Below the pieces are notes generated by a model. The model saw nothing but the letters and a program-made list of their open reading frames with translations. It was not told the origin of the DNA and ran no database searches. Positions 47,594 through 56,300 of a DNA stretch of 64,000 bases are shown piece by piece (the first letter of the stretch is position 1; each line of letters opens with the position of its first letter). A program made the translations under genes and the position numbers. The stretch spans positions 49,788-113,787 of the forward strand of contig CALSRT010000012.1 in NCBI GenBank assembly GCA_943788825.1, written 5' to 3'. The stretch is from UBA4582 sp002389265. Lineage in GTDB: Bacteria > Pseudomonadota > Gammaproteobacteria > Pseudomonadales > Azotimanducaceae.

Positions 47594-48331
47594 TCAAAGG
47601 CTAAAAGACTCGAGCCGCACCCCCGTCGCATCGGCTTGAATAAACCAACCCTGCTGGTCCCAATCGCCGAGCACAATACGCTCGGCAGACTCGCCCGCGA
47701 CCTGTAAAGAATGTCTGGCGGGGCGGTGGGTATGGCCGTGAATTAAGCGTAAGACCCCAGCCTCTGCCATCACCCTGGCCACCTCTGATGGTGTGACATC
47801 CATAATGCCCATGTCGGTGCTCTGAGTATGGGCCTGACTTTGCTGTCTGGCCTGTGCCGCGAAGGCCGCGCGATCGGCCAGGCTCTTCGACAGAAAATCT
47901 GTCTGAAATGCTGGGCTGCGCAATTGGCTGCGAACCTGCATATAGGCCGTGTCTTCAGTGCAAAGGCTGTCACCATGCATTAGCAGGGTTTTAGTGCCGT
48001 GCAGATCAATCGTGGTAGGGTCATTTAAGAGTGTAGCGCCGGTCTGGGCGCAGAAATGCTCGCCGAGCAGGAAGTCTCTGTTGCCGTGCATGATAAAGAC
48101 CGGGCAGGGTAGCGCCTTGAGTGCCAGGATAATGGCGTCAACAGACGGATGACTATGATCATCTCCCAGCCAAACCTCGAAAAAGTCGCCGAGAATGTAC
48201 AGCGCGCCGCATTCTTGGGCCTGATTGCTGAGAAAGTTCAGCAAGGCCTGGTGGATATCTGGCCGGCTGGGATCCAGGTGTAAATCTGAGATAAACAGCG
48301 TCGGTAGCGCAGTTGTCTTGTGAGCGGGCAT
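47594..48331 (-). CDS. lpxH: UDP-2,3-diacylglucosamine diphosphatase
   Basis: Hydrolyses UDP-2,3-diacylglucosamine to lipid X in lipid A biosynthesis at the inner membrane. 245 residues. Metallophosphoesterase motifs are all present: LFISDLHLDPSRPD, LGDFFEVWLGDD, MHGNRDFLLG, LLMHGDSLCTED and HGHTHRPARH. Confirms a Gram-negative host with LPS. Confidence 0.96.
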   Translation of the reverse strand: MPAHKTTALPTLFISDLHLDPSRPDIHQALLNFLSNQAQECGALYILGDFFEVWLGDDHSHPSVDAIILALKALPCPVFIMHGNRDFLLGEHFCAQTGATLLNDPTTIDLHGTKTLLMHGDSLCTEDTAYMQVRSQLRSPAFQTDFLSKSLADRAAFAAQARQQSQAHTQSTDMGIMDVTPSEVARVMAEAGVLRLIHGHTHRPARHSLQVAGESAERIVLGDWDQQGWFIQADATGVRLESFSL

Positions 48332-48411
48332 CTAAAAGCCGTCCTTTGGGTAATTTTTTGGGGCGATGCGGGCATTATTCCTAAATTAGCGTCGAGAATC
48401 CATTTTCGTGT

Positions 48412-48441
48412 TTGACGGGTGGCATTAACCTTCAGTAGAAT
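48412..48441 (+). promoter_or_regulatory. Sigma-70 promoter of the tRNA operon
   Basis: TTGACG at 48412-48417 and TAGAAT at 48436-48441 are separated by 18 bases, followed by a GC-rich discriminator (GCCGGCTC), as is typical of stringently controlled stable-RNA promoters. It lies about 115 bases before tRNA-Pro. Confidence 0.65.
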
Positions 48442-48561
48442 GCCGGCTCTCGCGTCAGAGTCTGTTCTTGAATAGCTCGACAACGGAGAATTACCCGGTC
48501 AACGGCCAATCGTTCGGGTAGTCGTCAAATCGCTTGGCCTATTGATGGCTGGGCACTATAT

Positions 48562-48638
48562 CGGGGTATAGCGCAGTCTGGTAGCGCGCCTGCTTTGGGA
48601 GCAGGATGTCGGGAGTTCGAATCTCTCTACCCCGACCA
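48562..48638 (+). tRNA. tRNA-Pro (UGG)
   Basis: A 77-nt cloverleaf with encoded CCA. The acceptor CGGGGTA pairs with the 3' strand TACCCCG. The anticodon stem CCTGC/GCAGG encloses the loop TTTGGGA with anticodon TGG, and the T-loop is TTCGAAT. First of three tRNAs in one apparent transcript. Confidence 0.96.
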
Positions 48639-48674
48639 ATTTGCAAGATCTTGTGTCAACCGGGTAAAAGTTTT

Positions 48675-48751
48675 GCGCCCGTAGCTCAATCGGATAGAGC
48701 ACCGGCCTTCTAAGCCGGGGGTTACAGGTTCGATTCCTGTCGGGCGCACCA
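48675..48751 (+). tRNA. tRNA-Arg (UCU)
   Basis: A 77-nt cloverleaf with encoded CCA. The acceptor GCGCCCG pairs with CGGGCGC. The anticodon stem CCGGC/GCCGG has the loop CTTCTAA with anticodon TCT. T-loop TTCGATT. It lies 36 bases after tRNA-Pro. Confidence 0.96.
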
Positions 48752-48769
48752 GATATTGATCGGTTTAAT

Positions 48770-48846
48770 GGTGGGCGTAGCTCAGTTGGTAGAGCTCCGG
48801 ATTGTGATTCCGGCGGTCGTGGGTTCAAGCCCCATCGTCCACCCCA
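48770..48846 (+). tRNA. tRNA-His (GUG)
   Basis: A 77-nt cloverleaf with the extra 5' G (position -1) opposite C73 that is diagnostic for tRNA-His, and an encoded CCA. The acceptor GTGGGCG pairs with CGTCCAC. The anticodon loop TTGTGAT carries GTG. Its 3' end is the first copy of a downstream 84-bp repeat. Confidence 0.96.
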
Positions 48847-49016
48847 TTGAATCCCTCAGCAAGAAAGCTTCAGCAAGAAACCTTCAGTCGTGGGGCTACG
48901 CGCCTCGGTCAAGCCCCATCGTCCACCCCATTGAATCCTGCGGCAAGAAAGCTTCAGCAAGAAACCTTCAGTCGTGGGGCTGCGCGCCTCGGTCAAGCCC
49001 CATCGTCCACCCCATT
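48825..49016 (+). repeat. 84-bp tandem repeat built from the tRNA-His 3' end
   Basis: The tRNA-His 3' segment starting TCAAGCCCCATCGTCCACCC recurs at 48909 and 48993, exactly 84 bases apart each time. Two full units and a third partial unit of about 24 bases are present. The 60 bases between copies (GCAAGAAAGCTTCAGC, AAACCTTCAGTCGTGGGG and so on) are also almost identical between units. Each pseudo-3' end is preceded by GTCGTGGG, as in the real T-arm, but with a 14-base insertion before TCAAG. The units therefore look like degenerate tRNA tails, either attachment-site relics or an amplified tail repeat. Confidence 0.9.
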
Positions 49017-49346
49017 CACTAACGCCGACACACATACTAGCGAGCGCCACCCATACGATCGCCCATACGGTCGTCCATATGATAAGGCGAACTCAGGTTC
49101 TTGCCGGGTTTATCAAGTTGAAGATCGGTGACAGGTGCCTTCTTTCCTATGGCATGAAGCGCTGCGCCTATTTGGTGCAAACGTCCGATGTAAAGCCGAA
49201 TCAGACAAAAATGAATGATCTTGTTTGAGTCTACTACCGCTGATGCACATATAGCGGATCTGACATTGAACTAAAGTGTGTAGATCAGTGCTTGCTTCGC
49301 TTATGATTGACGCAGGTGGTTTTTTATCAAAAGGTTTCTAGTAGGC
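49017..49346. other. Leader region of the CHAT/TPS operon
   Basis: 330 bases, with no supported gene. They contain loosely repeated CCATACG-type motifs near 49047-49080 and become A/T-rich toward the CHAT gene, where the operon promoter is expected. I could not fix the promoter. Confidence 0.4.
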
Positions 49347-51506
49347 ATGCTGTTCCGAAATTGTTTGTTCTTGATAATATTGATTCTAAGTTTCGGTCAG
49401 AGTCTTTATGCGGCGCCAGTTAGTCACGCCAATGATGATGCCGATCACTTGAGCCGTCTCGTAAGAGAAGCCAGTGATTATCAGAGTCACGGCTATCGAG
49501 GTCAGGCAGTTGCGTTGCTCGAACAAGCTGACCGGTTAGCTGCGCGACTGGGCATCGATCAGAACGATACAGGGTTACAGCTTGCCCAACTCTACTACGA
49601 ACTAGGCGAATATTCACTCAGTCAGAACCTGACGACGCGCATCTTAGATCAAGAACCACCAATAGGGATTCAAGCTAAAGCACTAAATATTTTGGCGGCA
49701 GTAGAGAGCACCCTGAATAGCCCCAAAGACGCAACCGTCAGTTTCATAAAAGCGTACCAGGCTAGCGTGAAATCTACTGACAAAGTGATGACGGCGACTA
49801 TACTCGCCAATCACCTTCGGCATGAATTGGACTACGAAAACGCAAGTGTTGCGCTTGAGATTGGTCAGCAGCTATTGCCACTATCGACAGCGCAAGGAAC
49901 GCTGGCCGAACAAGTGGAAGTCCAGATCTCGATCGGTGAATTATTCATCAGGCTCGCCGACCAAGCGGGCGAGTTCCCGTATTATAAGCATGCCTTAAGT
50001 ATTCTTCAGCGGGCTGAATCCGCTGCTGAAAGCCTCGGGCAGGTTCGATTACAAAGTTATGCGATCGGCCATCAGGGTCTCTTGCTGATTAATCAAGACA
50101 ATTTTGACGAAGGTATCCAAAGACTCAATACCGCTAACTTTCTAGCGAACAGTAGCAGATCTTTTGAAAGTGCCTATTTGTGGCAGTGGCAATTAGCCCG
50201 CGCTCATCGCAGGCAAGGTAAAATCGATAAGGCAATTACTGGATATCAAACGGCTATTGCCACACTCGAAAAAGTGAGAACCGAGCTTATCAACGGTTCC
50301 CCGTTTACTTTCCCGCAGAAGGTTCAGCCGCTCTTTGCCGAATTCTCTGACTTGCTGCTCACGGCCGCGGCTGAGGCTAAAACAGCCGCAGACCAGCAGG
50401 CTTACTTAAAGGAGGTTCAGGCCGTTCTGGAACAATCGAAATCTGCAGAGCTTCAAGACTATTTCCAAAACGATTGCGTGGTGCCGGACCAGACGGTTGA
50501 CTTGAAACTCGTCGCTGCAGCTACAGCGGTTTTGTATCCGGTGATTCTTGCTGATCGATTGGAGGTGCTTGTTAATATTGGTGATGAGGTGCATCAATTT
50601 GTTCATCAGATTAACGAATCAGACTTGGTGGAATTGGTCAATGACTTCCGTTATAACCTCGAAATTGACCAGGGTGATGACGAGTACAAGGAACTGGGAG
50701 AGGAGCTTTATGACATAGTCTTCGCTGATTTAGAGTCACTGTTTAAGGCGAATAATATTGAAACCTTGTTGGTCATACCAGACGGTATTCTGCGGACCAT
50801 TCCATTTTCCGCCATCTTTGATGGCGAGCAGTATATGATCGAAAAGTACGCGATTGCTACAACGCCCGGTATTAGTCTGACTTTCCCAAAGCCTCTCGAT
50901 GCCGATGATGTTTCTTTCTTCGCGGGCGGCATTTCAGATTCTGTACAGGGATACTCAGGCTTGCCTGGTGTTCCGAGTGAGCTGGCTAAGCTCGAGGATC
51001 AACACGCCGCTGATGTATTGTATAATGAGGAATTTCAACTCAGTAGTATTGAAGCACAACTAGGCGCGGGCCGTTACTCCATCGTGCACCTTGCGACCCA
51101 TGGCCACTTTGATAGCAATCCTCTGCAATCCTATCTGCTCACCTACAATAGCAAACTAACCATGGACCTATTAGAGCAGAGTATTGATAGTAGAGGGCAA
51201 ACAGGAGCGACCCTTGACCTGCTTGTGCTGAGTGCATGTGAAAGTGCCGTTGGAGACAATCGTGCAGCGCTCGGGCTCGCCGGGGTGGCATTAAAGGCAG
51301 GTGCGAGAAGTGCTCTTGCAACACTGTGGCAGATAAGTGATGCGGCTACCGTACTTATTATCGGTAGCTTTTACGAAGATATGTCAAAAGAAAACCTCAG
51401 CAAAGCAAAAGCGCTAAGACTGGCCCAGACGAAGCTCATAAAATCTGGGCGCTATAGCCACCCCTCAGATTGGGCGCCATTTTTATTGATTGGTAACTGG
51501 TTATGA
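49347..51506 (+). CDS. Secreted TPR-CHAT domain protein (caspase-like)
   Basis: 719 residues. A signal peptide (MLFRNCLFLIILILSFGQSLYAAP) is followed by TPR-like helical repeats over residues about 35-330, then a C-terminal CHAT domain. CHAT is a caspase-HetF-related peptidase-like fold. The predicted catalytic dyad is His585 in VHLATHGHFD and Cys631 in LVLSACESAVG. Other typical blocks are LLVIPDGILRTIPFSAIF and GARSALATLWQISDAAT, ending in DWAPFLLIGNW. The export signal places it in the periplasm or outside. Its stop overlaps the ATG of the SPOR/TpsB gene (ATGA), so it is translationally coupled to a two-partner-secretion system. A role in processing or controlling the exoprotein is inference. 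Confidence 0.88.
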   Translation: MLFRNCLFLIILILSFGQSLYAAPVSHANDDADHLSRLVREASDYQSHGYRGQAVALLEQADRLAARLGIDQNDTGLQLAQLYYELGEYSLSQNLTTRILDQEPPIGIQAKALNILAAVESTLNSPKDATVSFIKAYQASVKSTDKVMTATILANHLRHELDYENASVALEIGQQLLPLSTAQGTLAEQVEVQISIGELFIRLADQAGEFPYYKHALSILQRAESAAESLGQVRLQSYAIGHQGLLLINQDNFDEGIQRLNTANFLANSSRSFESAYLWQWQLARAHRRQGKIDKAITGYQTAIATLEKVRTELINGSPFTFPQKVQPLFAEFSDLLLTAAAEAKTAADQQAYLKEVQAVLEQSKSAELQDYFQNDCVVPDQTVDLKLVAAATAVLYPVILADRLEVLVNIGDEVHQFVHQINESDLVELVNDFRYNLEIDQGDDEYKELGEELYDIVFADLESLFKANNIETLLVIPDGILRTIPFSAIFDGEQYMIEKYAIATTPGISLTFPKPLDADDVSFFAGGISDSVQGYSGLPGVPSELAKLEDQHAADVLYNEEFQLSSIEAQLGAGRYSIVHLATHGHFDSNPLQSYLLTYNSKLTMDLLEQSIDSRGQTGATLDLLVLSACESAVGDNRAALGLAGVALKAGARSALATLWQISDAATVLIIGSFYEDMSKENLSKAKALRLAQTKLIKSGRYSHPSDWAPFLLIGNWL

Positions 51507-51703
51507 TGGGGCCGCTTATCTTCGTTGTTGGACTTTTGTTCGCGCTACCAAGCTGGGCTAGTCAGTCTACTGTCGTAACAGGTAGTTTTGAATCTAGAGC
51601 TAGTGCAGAAGAACAATTAAGACAGGTTACAGTCTTTTATCAAAAATTCATCGTGAATCAATCCAAGTCAAGTAGAGCCAAAATTCGGCAAAGCCAAGGC
51701 TGA
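51503..51703 (+). CDS. N-terminal piece of a SPOR-TpsB transporter, split by a frameshift
   Basis: 66 codons. A signal peptide (MMGPLIFVVGLLFALPSWASQ) is followed by the first half of a SPOR domain (VVTGSFESRASAEEQLRQVTVFYQKFIVN). It runs into a TGA at 51701. The missing second half of the SPOR domain (KAKAEIVEAKVLDENVFRVRIGPFD) continues in the next frame, readable from 51657. The real gene is therefore most likely 51503-53363 with a one-base indel between about 51655 and 51700. An AAAA run sits in that interval. A sequencing error, a true mutation or recoding are the alternatives. Confidence 0.65.
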   Translation: MMGPLIFVVGLLFALPSWASQSTVVTGSFESRASAEEQLRQVTVFYQKFIVNQSKSSRAKIRQSQG

Positions 51704-51719
51704 AATTGTTGAGGCTAAG

Positions 51720-53363
51720 GTGCTAGACGAGAACGTGTTTCGTGTCAGGATAGGCCCGTTTGATGATAATGATAGTGCTCGGCAAGTTCAACGCGAAGCC
51801 TCGCTACAAGGCTTTAAAGAAACTTGGATCTATCTTGATAATCCGTCTAAACAGAAAAAACGGGTAGTTTCTCCAAATAATCCAGACAGAGTGCAGCCTA
51901 TCAGTGAGCAATCCAGCGTCGAAATTAGTCGATTTATTTATCAAGCACCTGCGCTGCAAGATGAGATTGCGAACCTGTTGTTAACGATAACGGGAAGATC
52001 CGTAGAAACATCGGAACTACTCGAGACTAAAGACAGCATTAATCAGTTATACGTGAGCAAGGGCTTCGTCAATACAGGCATGGTTATTCCCGACCAAGAG
52101 ATTCGTGATGGTGCGCTTAAATTGGACTTCATCAGCGGGAAGATTTCCGATGTTCAAATTTCGAGCAGGTTGAAAGATAAATACATCAATAGGCGACTAG
52201 AGATAAGCGAGCCTTTTAATTTGGTTCAACTGCAGGACGCGCTCAAACTACTTGAACAGGATCCCCTGGTGTCCAAAATTGATGCAAGAGTGGCCGCAGG
52301 CATTCGACCCGGAGAAGCAACTCTAGCGCTCAATGTTAATACTCATCCCAGATTCAGTATGGGATTAGATTTAGCGAACGATCGTGCTCCGTCGATTGGT
52401 AGTCAATCTGCAAAGGTGACTGCTCGCGCCAGTAATCTGACTGGATGGGGCGAGACTTTTCAAATTGGATCTTCTGTGACGGAAGGATTAGATGCATACG
52501 ACGCTACCATCTTTTTACCGTTGTCCTCAGCCGGCTCTAGTTTGCAAATTCAATATGCGCTTAGCGATTCGTCTGTTGTTGAAGAGCCTTTTGATGAGAT
52601 TGATGTGGAGAGTGAAACTGAGTCTCTCGGAATAAGGCTTAATTGGCCTATACAGAAAACGCTTAACAGCGATCTTTCGGTTGAGCTGTCACTTGATCTC
52701 AGGCGCAATCAAACAACCCTTTTAGGGCAGCCTTTCTCTTTTTCTGAAGGTGCGATCAACGGCGAAAGCAAAGTCGCACCGGTTCGGATTGCCGTCTCAT
52801 ATACAGAAAGGAACACCAATGACTCCTTAGCTGCCCGGTTTTCGGTTTCTCGAGGGACCTCAAAATTTGACGCTACAGATGGTAGCGATTCACCGAATGG
52901 TCAGTTCACCAGTTATCTTGCTCAGATCCAATATTCACAACTGCTTGCGGAAAGACTCCACATAACTGCAAGAGCCCTAGCACAATATGCGGCTGACCCG
53001 CTTCTGTCTATAGAGAAATATGCACTCGGGGGCGTAAAAACAGTGCGTGGCTACCGCCAGAATCAAGTTGTTAGAGATAACGCTTACCTGGTCTCTCTAG
53101 AAGCGCACTATCTGCCTGAGCTGCCTATCTGGGTCGATTTTATTGGATTCTTGGATTGGGGGCGCGGAGAAAATCACGAGGATTCAACAGCAGACGGTCG
53201 GTCAGATCTAGCTAGTATTGGTGTCGGCGCTGTCATGAAGCTTTCGCAGAAATTTAGTGCTGAATTATATCTAGCGCATGGATTTGATGACTTCAAAGCC
53301 TCGGAATATGACTTGCAAGATGACGGTGTGCACTTTCGCCTGGAGTATCGACATGCATTTTAA
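51720..53363 (+). CDS. Two-partner-secretion outer-membrane transporter (ShlB/FhaC family, TpsB)
   Basis: 547 codons from a nominal GTG; the true N-terminus is probably the preceding piece. The first 40 residues complete a SPOR domain (NVFRVRIGPFDDNDSARQVQREASLQGFKETWIYL). Two POTRA-like domains follow (ISRFIYQAPALQDEIANLLL...SINQLYVSKGFVNTGMVIP, then INRRLEISEPFNLVQLQDALKLL). A 16-strand-type beta barrel comes next, with the VRGY signature of the L6 loop (VRGYRQNQVVRDNAY, about residue 441) and a C-terminal aromatic strand (VHFRLEYRHAF). TpsB proteins export one partner exoprotein across the outer membrane. Here that partner is the next gene, whose ATG overlaps this gene's end by 11 bases. 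Confidence 0.88.
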   Translation: MLDENVFRVRIGPFDDNDSARQVQREASLQGFKETWIYLDNPSKQKKRVVSPNNPDRVQPISEQSSVEISRFIYQAPALQDEIANLLLTITGRSVETSELLETKDSINQLYVSKGFVNTGMVIPDQEIRDGALKLDFISGKISDVQISSRLKDKYINRRLEISEPFNLVQLQDALKLLEQDPLVSKIDARVAAGIRPGEATLALNVNTHPRFSMGLDLANDRAPSIGSQSAKVTARASNLTGWGETFQIGSSVTEGLDAYDATIFLPLSSAGSSLQIQYALSDSSVVEEPFDEIDVESETESLGIRLNWPIQKTLNSDLSVELSLDLRRNQTTLLGQPFSFSEGAINGESKVAPVRIAVSYTERNTNDSLAARFSVSRGTSKFDATDGSDSPNGQFTSYLAQIQYSQLLAERLHITARALAQYAADPLLSIEKYALGGVKTVRGYRQNQVVRDNAYLVSLEAHYLPELPIWVDFIGFLDWGRGENHEDSTADGRSDLASIGVGAVMKLSQKFSAELYLAHGFDDFKASEYDLQDDGVHFRLEYRHAF

Positions 53364-56300
53364 ATCATATCTAGCCCTATCATTTGCATTACTCAGCGCG
53401 TCGATTGGACATGCTGAAGTCACGCTCGACGGCTCTGTGGGGTTGGTTAATGCCGGCGATCCAGTCTCCTCCGGCAACGGCTACACCTACAACATTACAG
53501 CCGATCTCGGTGAGCAGGCCGGAGCAAATTTATTCCATAGTTTTGATAAGTTTAATATTGATACCGGAGAGCTTGCGCACTTTTCCGGTCCAGCTAGCAT
53601 TGTTAATATTGTGAGTCGTGTTACCGGAGGAGAGTCGTCAATCAGTGGCGAGATAACGTCGAGTATCAGTGGCGCTTCACTTTGGCTGGTTAATCCAGCT
53701 GGGTTCATATTTACAAATGGCGCAGTAGTGGATGTTGATGGCAATTTTCATCTGTCGAGTGCTGAGTACCTTGAGTTTGCTGATGGAGCCCGATTCTTTA
53801 GCAATCTATCCCCAATGTCCACATTGAGCACGGGTGAGATTGCTTCTTTTGGCTTTCTTGGGAGTAGTACAGGCGCGATTAAGATAGACGGTACTAGTGC
53901 AACGACCGGTGAAGTTAATTCTCTCGAACATAACTTAACGGTAAATTCGGATTTTGTTTCCATTAGGGATGCCAACCTATACGCCCAAGAAATTAGCATC
54001 GGGATGAATAGTCAAAATTTAAGCAATATTAATGTTCGAGATAGTCTGCTTGAAACCAATGGTGGCGGTATCTTTTTTGAGGGAGGAAGGATCTTTGCTG
54101 TCAATACGGTTATAGCAGGTTACGGTAGTGAGGGAATTAGCGATGGCGCAACTGTTCGACTAACAGCACCAGCCATCACTTTGAGTAACGTGGAGATGCG
54201 CGGAGAGACGAAGGGATTGGGCAGTGGTAGTGATATTTTGTTTGGTGCTACCACGATTTCAATTGGTAATGGCTCAACTATCGACGTTTCTTCAAGTTCT
54301 ACTCTTGATAGTGCTGGAGATGCCGGAACGATTAGTATTTCTGCGCAAGACGTAGACATAGTTGATACGGAATTTCTTCTTGATACTCTTGGTGGTGGGT
54401 TGGGCGGTTCTCTGACGATCGAAGCAACCGATATTAGTCTTAGCCAAACTTCAATCAAAGCACAAACGGAAGGTCTTGGCGAAGCGGGACAGACATCGAT
54501 GCGAGGTGAAACTATCGCTTGGAGTGATGTTGCCGTTAACGCTAGTAGTTCTGGTGCGGGGGTCGGGGGCTCCATTGTGCTAAGTGCTGACAACATCAGC
54601 ATTGCCGGCGGTAGTGTCTTAGAGAGTGATTCTTTTGGTAGCGGTGATGGTGGTGAAATCATTTTAACCGCGAATAGTGCGTTCAATCTGACGAACGCTC
54701 GCATAGAGGCGGAGGTTCGAGGCAGTGGTACAGGTGGTCTAGTGGAAATCAAGTCGCCTGAGATAGCACTTGGACAAGATAGCGAGATTAACATCTCTGC
54801 GTTAAGTGGTACTGGCGATGCCGGGGTGCTGACCATTGCGGGGACTACGATTACTGCGGTTAATGCCAATATTAAAGGAGAGACTTTTGGCGAGGGCGAG
54901 GGCGCCGACATTGCGCTAACTGCAGACGATATTTCTTTATCTGGGACGTTAATCAATAGTTCCACTAAGGGTATCGGTGCTGGCGGTTTTATTGCTTTAA
55001 ATGCTGACACCATCAGCATTGTCGGCGGTAGCGCCTTAGAGAGTGACTCTTTTGGTAGTGGTAATGGCGGTGAAATCATTTTAACCGCGAATAGTGCGTT
55101 CAATCTGACGAACGCTCGCATAGAGGCGGAGGTTGGAGGCAGTGGTGCCGGTGGTCTAGTGGAAATCAAGTCGCCTGAAATAGCACTCGGACAAGATAGC
55201 GAGATTAACATCTCTGCGTTAAGTGGAACTGGCGATGCCGGGGTGCTGACCATTGCGGGGACTACGATTACTGCGGTTAATGCCAATATTAAAGGAGAGA
55301 CTTTTGGCGAGGGCGAGGGCGCCGACATTGCGCTAACTGCAGACGATATTTCTTTATCTGGGACGTTAATCAATAGTTCCACTAAGGGTATCGGTGCTGG
55401 CGGTTTTATTGCTTTAAATGCTGACACCATCAGCATTGTCGGCGGTAGCGCCTTAGAGAGTGACTCTTTTGGTAGCGGTGCTGGTGGTGAAATCATTTTA
55501 ACCGCGAATAGTGCGTTCAATCTGGCGAACGCTCGCATAGAGGCGGAGGTTGGAGGCAGTGGTGCCGGTGGTCTAGTGGAAATTAAGTCGCCTGAAATAG
55601 CACTTGGACAAGATGGCGAGATTAATATCTCTGCGTTAAGTGGTACTGGCGATGCCGGGGTGCTGACCATTGCGGGGACTACGATTACTGCGGTTAATGC
55701 CAATATTAAAGGAGAGACTTTTGGCGAGGGCGAGGGCGCCGACATTGCGCTAACCGCAGACGATATTTCTTTAGCTGGGACGTTAATCAATAGTTCTACG
55801 GAAGGTGTCGGTGCTGGTGGTTTTATTGCTTTAAATGCTGACACTATCAGCATTGTCGGCGGTAGCGCCTTAGAGAGTGACTCTTTTGGTAGCGGTGCTG
55901 GTGGTGAAATCATTTTAACCGCGAATAGTGCGTTTAGTCTGACGAACGCTCGCTTAGAGGCGGAGGTTGGAGGCAGTGGTGCCGGTGGGCTAGTGGAAAT
56001 CAAGTCACCTGAAATAGCACTTGGGCAAGATAGCGAGATTAACATCTCTGCGTTAAGTGGTACTGGTGATGCCGGGGTGCTGACCATTGCGGGGACTACG
56101 ATTACTGCGGTTAATGCCAATATTAAAGGAGAGACTTTTGGCGAGGGCGAGGGCGCCGACATTGCGCTAACTGCAGACGATATTTCTTTATCTGGGACGT
56201 TAATCAATAGTTCTACGAAGGGTGTTGGTGCTGGTGGTTTCATTGCTTTAAATGCTGACACTATCAGCATAGTCGGCGGTAGCGCCTTAGAGAGTGATTC

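Noticed and set aside
48825..49016. CRISPR array
   Set aside because: Units are contiguous with repeated 'spacers' nearly identical to one another, only three copies, and derived from tRNA-His; no cas genes.
48556..49131. Protein frames over the tRNA genes and the 84-bp repeats
   Set aside because: They read through cloverleaf tRNAs and their repeated tails; the repetition of the frame is explained by the DNA repeat.
51654..51703. Programmed ribosomal frameshifting in the SPOR-TpsB gene
   Set aside because: No classical slippery heptamer followed by a clear hairpin was found, so I treat it as an indel or error until shown otherwise.
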